A DNA stretch of 64,000 nucleotides from Rhodospirillales bacterium (GTDB lineage: Bacteria > Pseudomonadota > Alphaproteobacteria > Rhodospirillales > SHVQ01): contig SHVQ01000005.1 in NCBI GenBank assembly GCA_009694195.1, positions 41,668 to 105,667 of the forward strand. The letters run 5' to 3'. Each line of letters begins with the position of its first letter. Positions within the stretch are counted from its first letter, which is position 1. The position numbers and the translations under genes are program-made. This document shows, one piece after another, positions 1 to 9,327 of the stretch. The notes under the pieces are model-generated. The model saw only the letters and a list, made by a program, of their open reading frames with translations, was not told the DNA's origin and made no database searches.

Positions 1-1797
1 CGCCGTGTCGCCGAGGTAGTCGCGAAGCGCGTTGAAGGACGCGGTCGACAGCACCGGGCTTTCGAGCAGCACGATGTCGCACTGGCTCTCGTCCTCGGAG
101 AGGATGTTGCCGAGGTTGCCGAGACGCGTCTTCAGCGTCATCACGCGGCGCTCGCGCAAGGAATCGACGGGGGGGTTGGTCACCTGGCTGAACGCCTGGC
201 GGAAATAATGATGAAGGCCGCGGTAGCGGTCGGAGAGCACGGCCAAGGGCGCGTCGTCGCCCATGGAGCCGATCGCCTCTTTGCCCTGTTCGGCCATGGG
301 CTGCAGGATGAGCTCGGCATCCTCCATCGAGAGCCCGAAGCAATTCTGGTAGCGGACCAGCATTTCCGACGAGAAGAGCGCGTGGGGGCGCGCTTCGACC
401 TGCGCGATGTTTTCCAGGCGGACGATCCGCTTCGCCCAGTTGCCGAACGGCCGCCGCGCTGCCAAGAGGTCTTTGAGCTCGCGGTCGTGATAGAAGCGGC
501 CCTCCCGGAGGTCGACGCCGATCATCCCGCCGGGACCCAAGCGGCCTTTTTCGACGATTTCCGATTCCGCCATCTCGACCATGCCGGCTTCCGAGCCGAC
601 GATGAGGAGGCCGCCGCGCGTCACGCTGTAGCGCGACGGCCGTAGCCCGTTGCGGTCGAGGCCCGCGATCACCCAGCGGCCGTCGGTCGCGCACACGTGG
701 GCGGGCCCGTCCCACGGCTCCATCACGCTGTTGCAGTAGGCGAACAGGGATTTGTGGTTGTCCGGCATGGTCGCGTTGTTGTCGACGGACTCGGGGATCA
801 TCATCGCCTTGACGAGCGGCGCCGAGCGCCCGGCGCGCACCAGAAGCTCGTACACCGCGTCCATGGCGGCCGAATCGGAGCTGCCGGACTGGATCACCGG
901 CTTGATGTCGTCGACCGCGTCGCCGAAGACGCCGGACGCCAGCAGCATCTCGTGGCTTTTCATCCAGTTGACGTTGCCGTTGAGGGTGTTGATCTCGCCG
1001 TTGTGGGCGAGCATGCGGAACGGCTGGGCGAGCCGCCAGGTCGGGAACGTGTTGGTCGAATAGCGCTGGTGGTAGATCGCGAAGCCGGAGACGAAGCGCG
1101 GGTCCAGGAGATCGGGGTAGAAATCGGTGAGCTGCTGGGCGAGGAACATGCCCTTGTAGATGACCGACCGGCAGGACAAGGAGCAGATGTAGAACTCCGT
1201 AATGTGGGCGGCGAGCACGAGCTTCTCGATCCGCCGGCGGATGACGTAGAGGTCGTTCTCGAAGCGCTCCTCCTCGGCGCCGCGCGCGTTGGCGATCATG
1301 ATCTGCTCGATTTCCGGCCGCGTGACGTTGGCTTTCTCGCCGATCACCTCGACGTTCACCGGGACCTGGCGCCAGCCGTAGATGGTGTATCCCATCCTGA
1401 GGATTTCGGTCTCCACGATGCAGCGGCAGCGCTCCTGGGCGCCGAGATCGGTCTTCGGCAGGAACACCATGCCGACCGCGAGCGGCATCGCGTGCGGCTG
1501 GCGGCCCATGGCGCGCACGTGGTCCTTGAAAAAATCCTGCGGGATCTGGACGTGGATGCCGGCGCCATCGCCGGTCTTGCCGTCGGCGTCGACCGCGCCC
1601 CGGTGCCAGACCTTCTTCAGCGCCTGAATGCCGGCTTCGACGACGTCGCGGCGGGGCTTCCCGTCGATCGCGGCGATTATTCCGACGCCGCAGGCGTCAT
1701 GCTCATCAGCGGGATCATAGAGACCATGCTCGGCGAGGTGGCGGGCATTCGCCTGCCACGCGCGGACGAAATCGGCGGCCGATTCCCTCGATGTCAT
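1..1797 (-). CDS. gltB: Glutamate synthase (NADPH) large subunit, N-terminal part, cut by window edge
   Basis: This is the amide-transferring large subunit of NADPH-GOGAT, which makes two glutamates from glutamine and 2-oxoglutarate in the cytoplasm. The first 599 codons are present; the rest lies beyond position 1. The N-terminus shows the class-II glutaminase signature DACGVG with Cys36 as the expected N-terminal nucleophile after removal of a 35-residue propeptide. Further family motifs are YHQRYSTNT and LAHNGEINTLNGN. The start ATG at 1797 follows a good ribosome site (GAGGGAG) and lies 11 bases after the gltD stop, so gltD-gltB is read as one operon, with the small subunit gene first. 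No frameshift is seen in the visible part. Identification is secure. Confidence 0.97.
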   Translation of the reverse strand, partial: MTSRESAADFVRAWQANARHLAEHGLYDPADEHDACGVGIIAAIDGKPRRDVVEAGIQALKKVWHRGAVDADGKTGDGAGIHVQIPQDFFKDHVRAMGRQPHAMPLAVGMVFLPKTDLGAQERCRCIVETEILRMGYTIYGWRQVPVNVEVIGEKANVTRPEIEQIMIANARGAEEERFENDLYVIRRRIEKLVLAAHITEFYICSLSCRSVIYKGMFLAQQLTDFYPDLLDPRFVSGFAIYHQRYSTNTFPTWRLAQPFRMLAHNGEINTLNGNVNWMKSHEMLLASGVFGDAVDDIKPVIQSGSSDSAAMDAVYELLVRAGRSAPLVKAMMIPESVDNNATMPDNHKSLFAYCNSVMEPWDGPAHVCATDGRWVIAGLDRNGLRPSRYSVTRGGLLIVGSEAGMVEMAESEIVEKGRLGPGGMIGVDLREGRFYHDRELKDLLAARRPFGNWAKRIVRLENIAQVEARPHALFSSEMLVRYQNCFGLSMEDAELILQPMAEQGKEAIGSMGDDAPLAVLSDRYRGLHHYFRQAFSQVTNPPVDSLRERRVMTLKTRLGNLGNILSEDESQCDIVLLESPVLSTASFNALRDYLGDTA

Positions 1798-1808
1798 GGC
1801 GATCTCCC

Positions 1809-3263
1809 TCAGGACGCCTTGGCGAGCCCGCGAAGCGATTGGCTGCGCGACTGCTCCTGAACGTAACGATGGATGCCGTCGGCCGCGTCGCGGCCGTCGC
1901 GGATCGCCCAGACGACGAGAGAAGCGCCGCGGATGATGTCGCCGGCGGCGAACACGCCCGGCACGTGGGTCATCTTGGTCGTCTCGTCGACCACCAGGGT
2001 GCCGGCCTTGCTAACCGCGAGGTTCGCCTCGCCGAACAGCGCCGGCAGGTCCTCGGGATCGAATCCGAGCGCCTTGATCACCAGATTGGCCGCGAGGGTG
2101 GAGGACGAATTGGGGATCGGATGCGGCGTCTGGCGGCCCGACGAATCCGGCACGCCCAGATGGATGCGGTGCGCCCGCACGCCCGTCACGTGAGAATCGC
2201 CGAGGAACGCTTCCGGCGCCGTCAGCCAGACGAACTCGACGCCTTCCTCTTCGGCGTGCTTCACCTCCGTCGCCGAGCCCGGCATGTTACGGCGGTCGCG
2301 GCGGTAGAGGCATTTCACCGACGCCGCCCCTTGGCGGACGGCGGTACGGACGCAGTCCATGGCGGTGTCGCCGCCGCCGATCACGATCACGTTCTTGGCC
2401 CTCGCGTCGAGCGCGCCCGAATCGAAGGCGGGGACGGCATCGCCGAGCCCCTTCCGGTTCGACGCCGTGAGGTAGTCCATCGCCTGCACGACGTTGGCGA
2501 GCCCGGCCCCCGGGAACTTCGCATCCCGGTAGCCGTAGACGCCGGTCGCGATAAGCACCGCGTCGTGGCGGTCGTGAATTGCCTGGAAGGCGGCGGGGCG
2601 GCTGACGTCGTGGTTGAGGCGGAAGCGGACGCCGCCCTCGGTCAAGAGCGCCGTGCGGCGTTGTACGACCTCCTTGTCGAGCTTGAAGTTGGGGATGCCG
2701 TAGAGGAGAAGCCCACCGACGCGGTCATAGCGGTCGTAGACGCGCACGCGGTAGCCGAGGCGGCGGAGACGATCGGCGGCGGCGAGCCCCGCCGGCCCCG
2801 CCCCGATGATGCCGACCGACTGCTTCAACTCGCGCACCGGCTTCGGGGGCTTCACCCAGCCCTCCTTCCACGCGGTCTCCGTGATGTACTTCTCGATCGC
2901 GCCGATGGTGACGGTGTCGTGGCGCGATTGCTCGAGCACGCAACTGCCTTCGCAGAGACGGTCGTGCGGACAGATGCGCCCGCAGATCTCCGGGAACGTG
3001 TTGGTCGACTGACTCACCTGATAGGCCTCTTCGAGCCGGCCCTCGGCCGCGAGCTTCAGCCAGTCCGGGATGTTGTTCTGCAGCGGGCAGTGGATCTGGC
3101 AGAAAGGAATGCCGCACTGCTCGCAACGGGACGCTTGCGTCGACGCTTCCGCCGGCGGGAACACGGGATAGATCTCGCGCCAGTCGCGCCGCCGTTCCGC
3201 GGCGGGCCGCTTCGCCGGCATCGCGCGCTGGATCGCCGTGTACTGCTGCATCCGATCAGCCAT
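1809..3263 (-). CDS. gltD: Glutamate synthase (NADPH) small subunit
   Basis: This 484-residue flavoprotein feeds electrons from NADPH through FAD and Fe-S clusters to GltB. Two cysteine clusters (C47, C50, C55, C59 and C94, C98, C104, C108) match the Fe-S ligand region of GltD. A GAGPAGLAAA dinucleotide fold at about residue 154 binds FAD, and GGGDTAMDC further on binds NADPH. The frame is open upstream to 3332, but the start at 3263 (MADRMQQY) is preferred because it has a GGGGGAG ribosome site directly upstream and gives the usual family length. gltB follows after 11 bases. No clear promoter was identified in the upstream gap. Confidence 0.96.
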   Translation of the reverse strand: MADRMQQYTAIQRAMPAKRPAAERRRDWREIYPVFPPAEASTQASRCEQCGIPFCQIHCPLQNNIPDWLKLAAEGRLEEAYQVSQSTNTFPEICGRICPHDRLCEGSCVLEQSRHDTVTIGAIEKYITETAWKEGWVKPPKPVRELKQSVGIIGAGPAGLAAADRLRRLGYRVRVYDRYDRVGGLLLYGIPNFKLDKEVVQRRTALLTEGGVRFRLNHDVSRPAAFQAIHDRHDAVLIATGVYGYRDAKFPGAGLANVVQAMDYLTASNRKGLGDAVPAFDSGALDARAKNVIVIGGGDTAMDCVRTAVRQGAASVKCLYRRDRRNMPGSATEVKHAEEEGVEFVWLTAPEAFLGDSHVTGVRAHRIHLGVPDSSGRQTPHPIPNSSSTLAANLVIKALGFDPEDLPALFGEANLAVSKAGTLVVDETTKMTHVPGVFAAGDIIRGASLVVWAIRDGRDAADGIHRYVQEQSRSQSLRGLAKAS

Positions 3264-3580
3264 GGCTCCCCCGGTGAACGACGAGAAAAACGTTGTTTTG
3301 CTCGTGAGAACGGCGTGGCCCTGGCATGCCAATCGCGCACGCCGCCATCCTGCATGCGGTATTGAGCCATCGGACCTATGATTGCAAGCATAAATATGGC
3401 AGTAATGCTGACATTCTTGAAGAATCGAACGGCCTCAGGACCCTCGCAGGCCGGAGAACCTCGTCCATGACTCCCTATTAGTACCGAAATAGGACTATTG
3501 AATCGGCCGTGGCGTCACTGGCACGCTCCGCTCAATTCGGTTAATGTGCGGCCAACAGCTAGATTTTGGGGATTAGCGGG
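3264..3580. other. Intergenic region between gltD and the uppP-like gene
   Basis: No gene is supported in these 317 bases between two divergent genes. The stretch 3370-3500 is more AT-rich than its surroundings and should hold the promoters of both genes, but no hexamer pair stood out. A small hairpin is present: CCTATT at 3474-3479 pairs with AATAGG at 3488-3493 around an 8-base loop. It has no T-run and so is not a terminator. Confidence 0.5.
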
Positions 3581-4402
3581 GTGCCGCATCTACCTATCGT
3601 CGTACTCGCGGTCGTACATGGGGTCACCGAATCCTGGCCGGTCAGCCAATGGGGCCACATACGGCTTCTCGCCATTCTGACGGGGTGGAAAGACCAAGGG
3701 CTTCTCATCGATATGGCACTGGAGGTTGGGACCCTCGGTGCCGTGTGCCTTTATTTCGGACGCGACATTTGGGCCATGCTGGCCGGCCTCGGTCGGGCGA
3801 TGAAAGGCCGGCGCGATCGGGGCGCAACGCTTGCAGGCTATCTGGCCGCGGCGACGATCCCGGTCTTCGTCGCCGGTTTCGTCTTCGACCACTTCTATCC
3901 GAACGCCTTTCGCGGTCTCATCGTGATCGCGTGGACGATGTTCGGGTTCGGGATCGTCCTTTACCTGGCGGACAAGTTCGGCATGACGCTCCGGCGGATC
4001 GAGCATCTGCGGGCCGCCGACGCGGTCGTCAACGGAATCGCTCAAGTTCTCGCCCTGATCCCGGGGACCAGCCGTTCGGGCATCACCATGTCGGCCGCCC
4101 GCATTCTTGGATTCGAGCGCGCGGACTCGGCCCGTTTCTCCATGCTGCTGTGCGTCCCGTGGATCGTCCAGGCCGCGGCCGTCGATGGATATCATTTGCT
4201 CAGGAGCGGCGGGGTCGACCTCACCACCGACGCGATGATCGCGGCGGGGTGCGCGTTCGTTTCCGCCTTCATCGCCCTCGCGATGATGATGGCGTGGCTC
4301 CGGCGCGCGACGTTCGCGCCGTTCGTCTTCTATCGGATCGTGGTGGGCGGCCTGCTGCTGATCATCGCTTACGACCTCGTGCCCCCGCCGCCCTGGTGGT
4401 AG
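3581..4402 (+). CDS. Undecaprenyl-diphosphatase (UppP/BacA) family protein with altered active-site loop
   Basis: This is an integral membrane protein of about 273 residues. UppP hydrolyses undecaprenyl pyrophosphate to the monophosphate lipid carrier for peptidoglycan synthesis. Family features seen are the GWKDQGLLIDMALEVGTL stretch at residues 35-52, the PGTSRSG motif at 161-167 (with the conserved Arg) and many hydrophobic segments. The first motif differs from the family: the usual E/Q-x3-E followed by PxSSxGH reads HGVTE then PVSQWGH. His13 replaces the first acidic residue and Gln23 the usual serine, while Glu17, Ser22 and His26 remain. The start is uncertain: GTG at 3581 aligns best with the family and has GGGG upstream; TTG at 3566 is the in-frame alternative. 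It could be a working variant or a paralogue with another substrate. Confidence 0.8.
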   Translation: MPHLPIVVLAVVHGVTESWPVSQWGHIRLLAILTGWKDQGLLIDMALEVGTLGAVCLYFGRDIWAMLAGLGRAMKGRRDRGATLAGYLAAATIPVFVAGFVFDHFYPNAFRGLIVIAWTMFGFGIVLYLADKFGMTLRRIEHLRAADAVVNGIAQVLALIPGTSRSGITMSAARILGFERADSARFSMLLCVPWIVQAAAVDGYHLLRSGGVDLTTDAMIAAGCAFVSAFIALAMMMAWLRRATFAPFVFYRIVVGGLLLIIAYDLVPPPPWW

Positions 4403-4418
4403 CGGCGCGGCCTGTCGT

Positions 4419-5351
4419 TCAGTAGCCGCGCGCGCGGTCGACGATGTTGAGCGGCGGCTTGCCGCGCATCATCCGCTTCACATTCAGCGCGATCTCCCGG
4501 CTGGCCGACTGATAGAACGTCGGCCCGGAGGAGTGCGGCGTGATCTCGATCTTCGGATGGCGCCAGAACGGATGATCGGCCGGCAGCGGCTCGACGCGGA
4601 ACGCATCGAGCGCGGCGCCCGCAAGATGGCCGGAATCGAGCGCATCGATTAGGTCCTGATCCACCACGTGCGGGCCACGCGCCGCGTTCAAGAAGAAGGC
4701 GCCCTCGGGGAGCTGGGCCAGCATCCGCGCGTTCACGATGTTCTCGGTTTCCTTCGTCAGCGGCAACAGGGCGACGAGGATATGCGTCCGCTTCAGAAAC
4801 GGCGCCAAGCCGTCTTTGCCCGAGAAACACTCGATGCCGCGGATCGTCTTCGGGGTCCGCGACCATCCGGCGACATCGAACTCGAGGGCCTTCAACTTGC
4901 GCGCTGCGTCCTGGCCGAGCTCGCCCATGCCTATTATGCCGACGCGCCGGTCGGGCGTCAGCCATGCGGGATGGCGCAGCCAAACGTTGCGGCGGCGCTG
5001 CTCGCCGTAGACGTTGAGGTCGCGGTGGAAATGTAGGACCCAATAGATCACCCATTCCGACATGCCGCGCGTCATCGCCGGATCCACGAGGCGGACGAGG
5101 GGGATGTGGGTCGGGAGCGTCGGATCGTGAATCATGGCGTCGACACCGGCACCGAGCGCGAACATCGCCTTCAGGTTTTTGAATTTCGCCATGTCGCCCG
5201 GCTTCGGCTTCCAAACGAGTGCGTACTCGATGTCGTCGGGATTTCCCACTTGGTCCGGAAAGACGCGGAAATCCGACTTCGGCATATGCTCCAGAAACGC
5301 GTTTCGCCAGAGGTCGGGTTTGTCGAACAGATTGTAAAACAGTATCGCCAT
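4419..5351 (-). CDS. ghrA: Glyoxylate/hydroxypyruvate reductase A-like D-2-hydroxyacid dehydrogenase
   Basis: This 310-residue cytoplasmic oxidoreductase most likely reduces glyoxylate or hydroxypyruvate with NAD(P)H. The nucleotide-binding motif GMGELG is at residues 141-146. The catalytic triad of the family is visible as Arg in NAARG, Glu in FRVEPLP and His in ITPHSS. Overall length and the FALGAGVDA stretch near residue 65 fit GhrA rather than the longer D-3-phosphoglycerate dehydrogenases. It starts 6 bases after the yejF stop, so it is probably the last gene of the yej transcription unit; a metabolic link to peptide import is not obvious. It ends 16 bases from the convergent uppP-like gene with no terminator in between. 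Confidence 0.88.
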   Translation of the reverse strand: MAILFYNLFDKPDLWRNAFLEHMPKSDFRVFPDQVGNPDDIEYALVWKPKPGDMAKFKNLKAMFALGAGVDAMIHDPTLPTHIPLVRLVDPAMTRGMSEWVIYWVLHFHRDLNVYGEQRRRNVWLRHPAWLTPDRRVGIIGMGELGQDAARKLKALEFDVAGWSRTPKTIRGIECFSGKDGLAPFLKRTHILVALLPLTKETENIVNARMLAQLPEGAFFLNAARGPHVVDQDLIDALDSGHLAGAALDAFRVEPLPADHPFWRHPKIEITPHSSGPTFYQSASREIALNVKRMMRGKPPLNIVDRARGY

Positions 5352-5357
5352 GCTCGT

Positions 5358-6986
5358 TCACACACCCACAATGCCCGTCTCGTCGGCTTTCATCTCGAAG
5401 GCTGCAGCGAAAAGGGCTTTGGTGTAGGGCTCCTTTGGATTGTTGAGGATCGCTTCGGCGGGTCCCTGCTCGACGACCCTACCCTGGCGCATCACCAGGA
5501 TCTCGTGGGCCATCGCGCGGATCACCTTGAGGTCGTGACTGATGAACAGGTACGCGAGGTCGTGACGCTTCTGCAAGTCCTTTAGGAGCTCGACGATCTG
5601 CGCCTGCACCGACATGTCGAGAGCGCTCGTGGGCTCGTCCAGCACCATAAAGCTGGGCTTTAGAACGAGCGCACGCGCGATCGCGATGCGCTGGCGCTGG
5701 CCGCCCGAAAACTCGTGCGGGTAGCGGTCCTGCATGGCCGGCTCGAGACCGACCTCTTCGAGCGCACGGCCGATCATCCGGCGCCGCTCGCCGTCCGGCC
5801 CGCCGAGGCCGTGAATGCGAAGCCCCTCTTCGACGATCTGGCCGACCGAGAGCCGGGGCGAGAGCGACCCGAAGGGATCCTGGAAAACGATCTGCATCTC
5901 GCGCCGGAGCGGCCGGAGCGCCTTCGCCCGGACGCCCTGGATCGAGCGGCCCTTGAAGACGATCTCCCCTTCGCTCCGCTCGAGCCGGAGGAGCGCCCGG
6001 CCGAGCGTGCTCTTGCCCGATCCGCTTTCGCCGACGACGCCGACCGTGTGGCCGCGCCGCACTTCCAGCGTTATACCGTCGACCGCCTTGATGTAACCGA
6101 CCGTCCGCCTGAGCACGCCCTTCTTGATCGGGAACCACACCTTGACGTTGCGCCCGGCCATGACTTCGGGGGCGCCCGCGGGCGCCGGATCGGGCAGGCG
6201 CTTCGGCTCGGCGGCGAGTAGATGTTGGGTATAGGCGTGCCGGGGATTGTTGAAGACTCCTTGCGTCTCGCCCTGCTCGACGATCTTGCCCCGGTGCATG
6301 ACGCAGACGCGATCCGCCATGCGCCGGACGATCCCAAGATCGTGAGTGATGAGCAGCATGGCCATGCCGAGCTTCTGACGGAGCTCCCTCAGCAGCTTCA
6401 GGATCTGGGCCTGGATGGTGACGTCGACCGCCGTCGTCGGCTCGTCAGCGATCAGAAGGTCCGGGTTGTTGGCGAGCGCCATCGCGATCATCACGCGCTG
6501 CTGCTGGCCGCCCGAGAACTCATGCGGGAAGGAATCGAGCCGGCTCGCCGCCTCCCTGAGGCCGACGAGCGAGAGGAGCTCGACGACGCGGCCCCGGGCC
6601 TGCGTCCGGTCCATGTGCTTATGGACGAAGAGGACCTCGCTGATCTGCCGCTCGATCGTGTGGAGCGGGTTCAAGGAGGTGAGCGGCTCCTGGAAAATCA
6701 TGGCGATCCGGTTGCCGCGGATCGTCCGCAAAATGTCCTCGGGCGCCCCGACCAGTTCCTGGCCGTGGAAGCGGATGCTGCCGCCGGAATGCCAGGCAAG
6801 CGGATAGGGGAGGAGTTGGAGGACCGAGAGGGCGGTCACCGATTTGCCCGATCCGCTTTCGCCGACCAGGGCGAGCGTCTCGCCCTTCTCGATGGCGAAG
6901 GAAATTCCGTCGACCGCCTTCACTTCGTTCGCACCGCGCCTGAACGACGTCCGAAGATCCTTGATGTCGAGGAGTCTCTCCGCCAT
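5358..6986 (-). CDS. yejF: Microcin C/oligopeptide ABC importer, duplicated ATP-binding protein YejF
   Basis: This 542-residue cytoplasmic ATPase powers the YejABEF peptide importer. It is a tandem of two ABC domains. The first has Walker A GESGSGKS, signature FSGGQQQR and Walker B LLIADEPT. The second has GESGSGKS again, FSGGQRQR and MVLDEPT. The C-terminal EPYTKALFAAAF stretch is typical of oligopeptide-importer ATPases. The start MAERLLDIKD at 6986 gives the expected N-terminus; the open frame extends further upstream but only through yejE sequence. It begins 5 bases after the yejE stop. Confidence 0.94.
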   Translation of the reverse strand: MAERLLDIKDLRTSFRRGANEVKAVDGISFAIEKGETLALVGESGSGKSVTALSVLQLLPYPLAWHSGGSIRFHGQELVGAPEDILRTIRGNRIAMIFQEPLTSLNPLHTIERQISEVLFVHKHMDRTQARGRVVELLSLVGLREAASRLDSFPHEFSGGQQQRVMIAMALANNPDLLIADEPTTAVDVTIQAQILKLLRELRQKLGMAMLLITHDLGIVRRMADRVCVMHRGKIVEQGETQGVFNNPRHAYTQHLLAAEPKRLPDPAPAGAPEVMAGRNVKVWFPIKKGVLRRTVGYIKAVDGITLEVRRGHTVGVVGESGSGKSTLGRALLRLERSEGEIVFKGRSIQGVRAKALRPLRREMQIVFQDPFGSLSPRLSVGQIVEEGLRIHGLGGPDGERRRMIGRALEEVGLEPAMQDRYPHEFSGGQRQRIAIARALVLKPSFMVLDEPTSALDMSVQAQIVELLKDLQKRHDLAYLFISHDLKVIRAMAHEILVMRQGRVVEQGPAEAILNNPKEPYTKALFAAAFEMKADETGIVGV

Positions 6987-6991
6987 GGGCC

Positions 6992-8050
6992 TCACCGGAA
7001 CGCCTTGCGGGGATCGAACGCGTCGCGCACGGCCTCGCCGACGAAGATGAGCAGCGTCAGCATCACCGCCAGCACGCAAAAGCCCGCGATGCCGAGCCAG
7101 GGCGCCTGCAAGTTCGCCTTGCCCTGGTTCAGGAGCTCGCCCAACGAAGGCGACCCGGGCGGCAGGCCGAAGCCGAGGAAATCAAGCGACGTGAGGACCG
7201 TGATGGAACCGTTCAGGATGAACGGCAGGAACGTGAGCGTCGCGACCACGGCGTTCGGCAGCACGTGTTTCAGCATGATCACGGTATCGCTCGCGCCCAG
7301 GGCTTTTGCCGCGCGCACGTAGTCGAAATTGCGGGCGCGCAGGAATTCGGCCCGCACCACGCCCACGAGCGACATCCAACTGAACAGAAGGAGCAGACTC
7401 AAAAGCAGCCAAAAGGTCGGCTCCACGACGCTCGCGAGAATAATGAGCATGTAGAGCTGGGGCATGCCCGACCAGATCTCGATGAATCGTTGAAAGAAAA
7501 GATCGACCTTGCCGCCGAAGTAGCCCTGCACGGCGCCCGCCGCGATCCCGATGATGGACGAAAAAATCGTCAGCGTAAAACCGAACAGAACGGAGATGCG
7601 GAAACCGTAAATCAGCCGCGCAACCACGTCGCGCGCTTGATCGTCGGTGCCGAGCCAATTTTCGCGGCTCGGCGGGGCCGGCGCCGGAACCGGGAGATTG
7701 TAGTTGATCGTATCGTAGGAATAGTGGACCGGCGGCCACAGCATCCAACCCTTGGCATTGATGCGCTCGGCGAGATAGGGATCGCGAAAATCGGCCTCGG
7801 TCGGCAGATCGCCGCCGAACACGGTCTCGTCGTAGTCGATGAGGACGGGACAATAAAAAGCGCCGTCGTAGCGAACGAGGATCGGGCGGTCGTTGGCGAT
7901 CATCTCGGCGCAGAGGCTGAGACTAAAGAGGATCAGAAAGATCCATAGCGACCAGAACCCCCGCTTGTTATTGCGGAAATTGCGGAACCGGCGCCGCATC
8001 AGCGGCGTTATCCGAAGGCCGAGAGTCCGGTTCGTCGCGGCGCCGTCCAC
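6992..8050 (-). CDS. yejE: Microcin C/oligopeptide ABC importer permease YejE
   Basis: This 352-residue inner-membrane permease pairs with YejB to form the channel. It matches YejE closely: an NKRGFWSLWIF first membrane segment, the ANDRPILVRYDG loop, the ENWLGTDDQARDV segment and a C-terminal binding-protein-dependent transport domain ending GEAVRDAFDP. I place the start at GTG 8050, not the later ATG 7999: GTG is 2 bases after the yejB stop and follows an excellent ribosome site (GGGAGG). The residues it adds (ITPLMRRRFRNFRNN) look like the family N-terminus. The upstream extension of this frame is only the shadow of yejB. Confidence 0.93.
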   Translation of the reverse strand: MDGAATNRTLGLRITPLMRRRFRNFRNNKRGFWSLWIFLILFSLSLCAEMIANDRPILVRYDGAFYCPVLIDYDETVFGGDLPTEADFRDPYLAERINAKGWMLWPPVHYSYDTINYNLPVPAPAPPSRENWLGTDDQARDVVARLIYGFRISVLFGFTLTIFSSIIGIAAGAVQGYFGGKVDLFFQRFIEIWSGMPQLYMLIILASVVEPTFWLLLSLLLLFSWMSLVGVVRAEFLRARNFDYVRAAKALGASDTVIMLKHVLPNAVVATLTFLPFILNGSITVLTSLDFLGFGLPPGSPSLGELLNQGKANLQAPWLGIAGFCVLAVMLTLLIFVGEAVRDAFDPRKAFR

Positions 8051-8052
8051 GC

Positions 8053-9156
8053 CTAGACCTCCCGCTTCTCGAAGTCGATGCGCGGGTCGATGACGTGGTA
8101 GGCAAGATCGCCCACCAGGTTCATCACGAGGCCAAGCAGCGTGAAGACGTAGAGGGTCCCGAACATGACGGGATAGTCGCGGTTGATCGCCGCCTCGAAG
8201 CCCAAGAGCCCGAGACCGTCGAGGGAGAAGATGATCTCGACCAGCAGCGCGCCGGTGAACAGAATCCCGATAAACGCGCCGGGGAAGCCCGCGATCACGA
8301 TCAGCATGGCGTTGCGGAACACGTGCCCGTAAAGGACGCGCCGCTCGGCAAGCCCCTTCGAGCGCGCAGTCACCACGTACTGCTTGTTGATCTCTTCGAG
8401 GAAGGAATTTTTGGTCAGCATCGTGAGGCCGGCAAAGCCGCTGATCACCAGGGCGAGGATGGGAAGCGCGACGTGCCAGAAGTAATCGGCGATGCGCTGC
8501 GGCCACGAAAGCAGCTCCCAGTCGGGAGACGTGAGGCCGCGCAAGGGGAACCACTGGAAAAAACTTCCGCCCGCGAACAGAACGACCAGCAGGATGGCGA
8601 ACAGGAAGCCCGGGATGGCGTAGCCGATCACGATTGCGGCGCTTGTCCAGATGTCGAGGCGCGATCCGTCGCGCACGGCCTTGGCGATGCCGAGCGGGAT
8701 CGAGATCAGATAGATGATCAGCGTCGTCCACAGGCCGAGCGAAACCGAAACCGGCATTTTCTCGATGACGAGATCGACGACGCGCCGGTCGCGGAAAAAA
8801 CTGTCGCCGAAGTCGAACAGGACGTAGTTCCGCAGCATTTGGGCGAAGCGTACGTGGGCCGGCTTGTCGAAGCCGTAGAGCCGCTCGATCTCCTTGATGA
8901 GATCCGGGTCGAGGCCGCGTGCGCCGCGGTACTTGGAGACGCCTTCGGAGTCCGCGCGCGCCCGCGCGCGGGCGGTGTCGCCCTCGGCGGTTCCGGAGAT
9001 GCGCTGGGTGGCATCGACGGCGGTGCCCTGGATGCGGGCGATCATCTGATCGACGGGGCCGCCCGGGGCCACCTGCACGATGGCGAAATTGACGACCATG
9101 ATCCCGAACAGCGTCGGAACGATCAGGAGCAGGCGGCGGACGATGTAGGCAAGCAT
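8053..9156 (-). CDS. yejB: Microcin C/oligopeptide ABC importer permease YejB
   Basis: This 367-residue inner-membrane permease has the classic start [19 protein letters not shown], a long periplasmic loop (residues 45-110), and a C-terminal transport domain with the EAA-type cytoplasmic loop around VTARSKGL. It ends with RIDFEKREV, as YejB does. It lies between yejA and yejE in the order yejA-yejB-yejE-yejF. The 170 bases separating it from yejA carry a palindromic repeat, which may end or stabilise the upstream yejA message so that the binding protein is made in excess. Confidence 0.94.
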   Translation of the reverse strand: MLAYIVRRLLLIVPTLFGIMVVNFAIVQVAPGGPVDQMIARIQGTAVDATQRISGTAEGDTARARARADSEGVSKYRGARGLDPDLIKEIERLYGFDKPAHVRFAQMLRNYVLFDFGDSFFRDRRVVDLVIEKMPVSVSLGLWTTLIIYLISIPLGIAKAVRDGSRLDIWTSAAIVIGYAIPGFLFAILLVVLFAGGSFFQWFPLRGLTSPDWELLSWPQRIADYFWHVALPILALVISGFAGLTMLTKNSFLEEINKQYVVTARSKGLAERRVLYGHVFRNAMLIVIAGFPGAFIGILFTGALLVEIIFSLDGLGLLGFEAAINRDYPVMFGTLYVFTLLGLVMNLVGDLAYHVIDPRIDFEKREV

Positions 9157-9245
9157 GGGTGCTCGGATTAGAGCGGCGCCCCATGCTTCGAGACGGCCGC
9201 TGATGCGGCCTCCTCAGCATGAGGCCGTGGACGGATACTAAACGA

Positions 9246-9321
9246 CCTCATCCTGAGGAGCCCAAGAGGGAATTTTGCGGGGGATTTCCCCACAGACCCC
9301 TGGGCGTCTCGAAGGATGAGG
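9246..9321. repeat. REP-like palindrome carrying a degenerate copy of the GCGGGG-ATT-CCCCGC cassette
   Basis: CCTCATCCTGAGGAG at 9246-9260 is answered by GTCTCGAAGGATGAGG at 9306-9321, forming the two arms of a larger palindrome. Between the arms, at about 9261-9305, is a 45-base insert with the core TGCGGGGGATTTCCCCACA. It is clearly related to the cassettes near 14.4, 14.6, 30.6 and 47.0 kb. The element sits between yejA and yejB, inside an operon. Confidence 0.75.
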
Positions 9322-9327
9322 TGTGGC

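Noticed and set aside
697..3365. Long plus-strand open frames opposite gltB and gltD (387 and 524 codons)
   Set aside because: They are antisense to clearly conserved glutamate synthase genes; their products are Arg/Asp/His-rich and low in hydrophobic patterning, as expected from the complement of high-GC genes.
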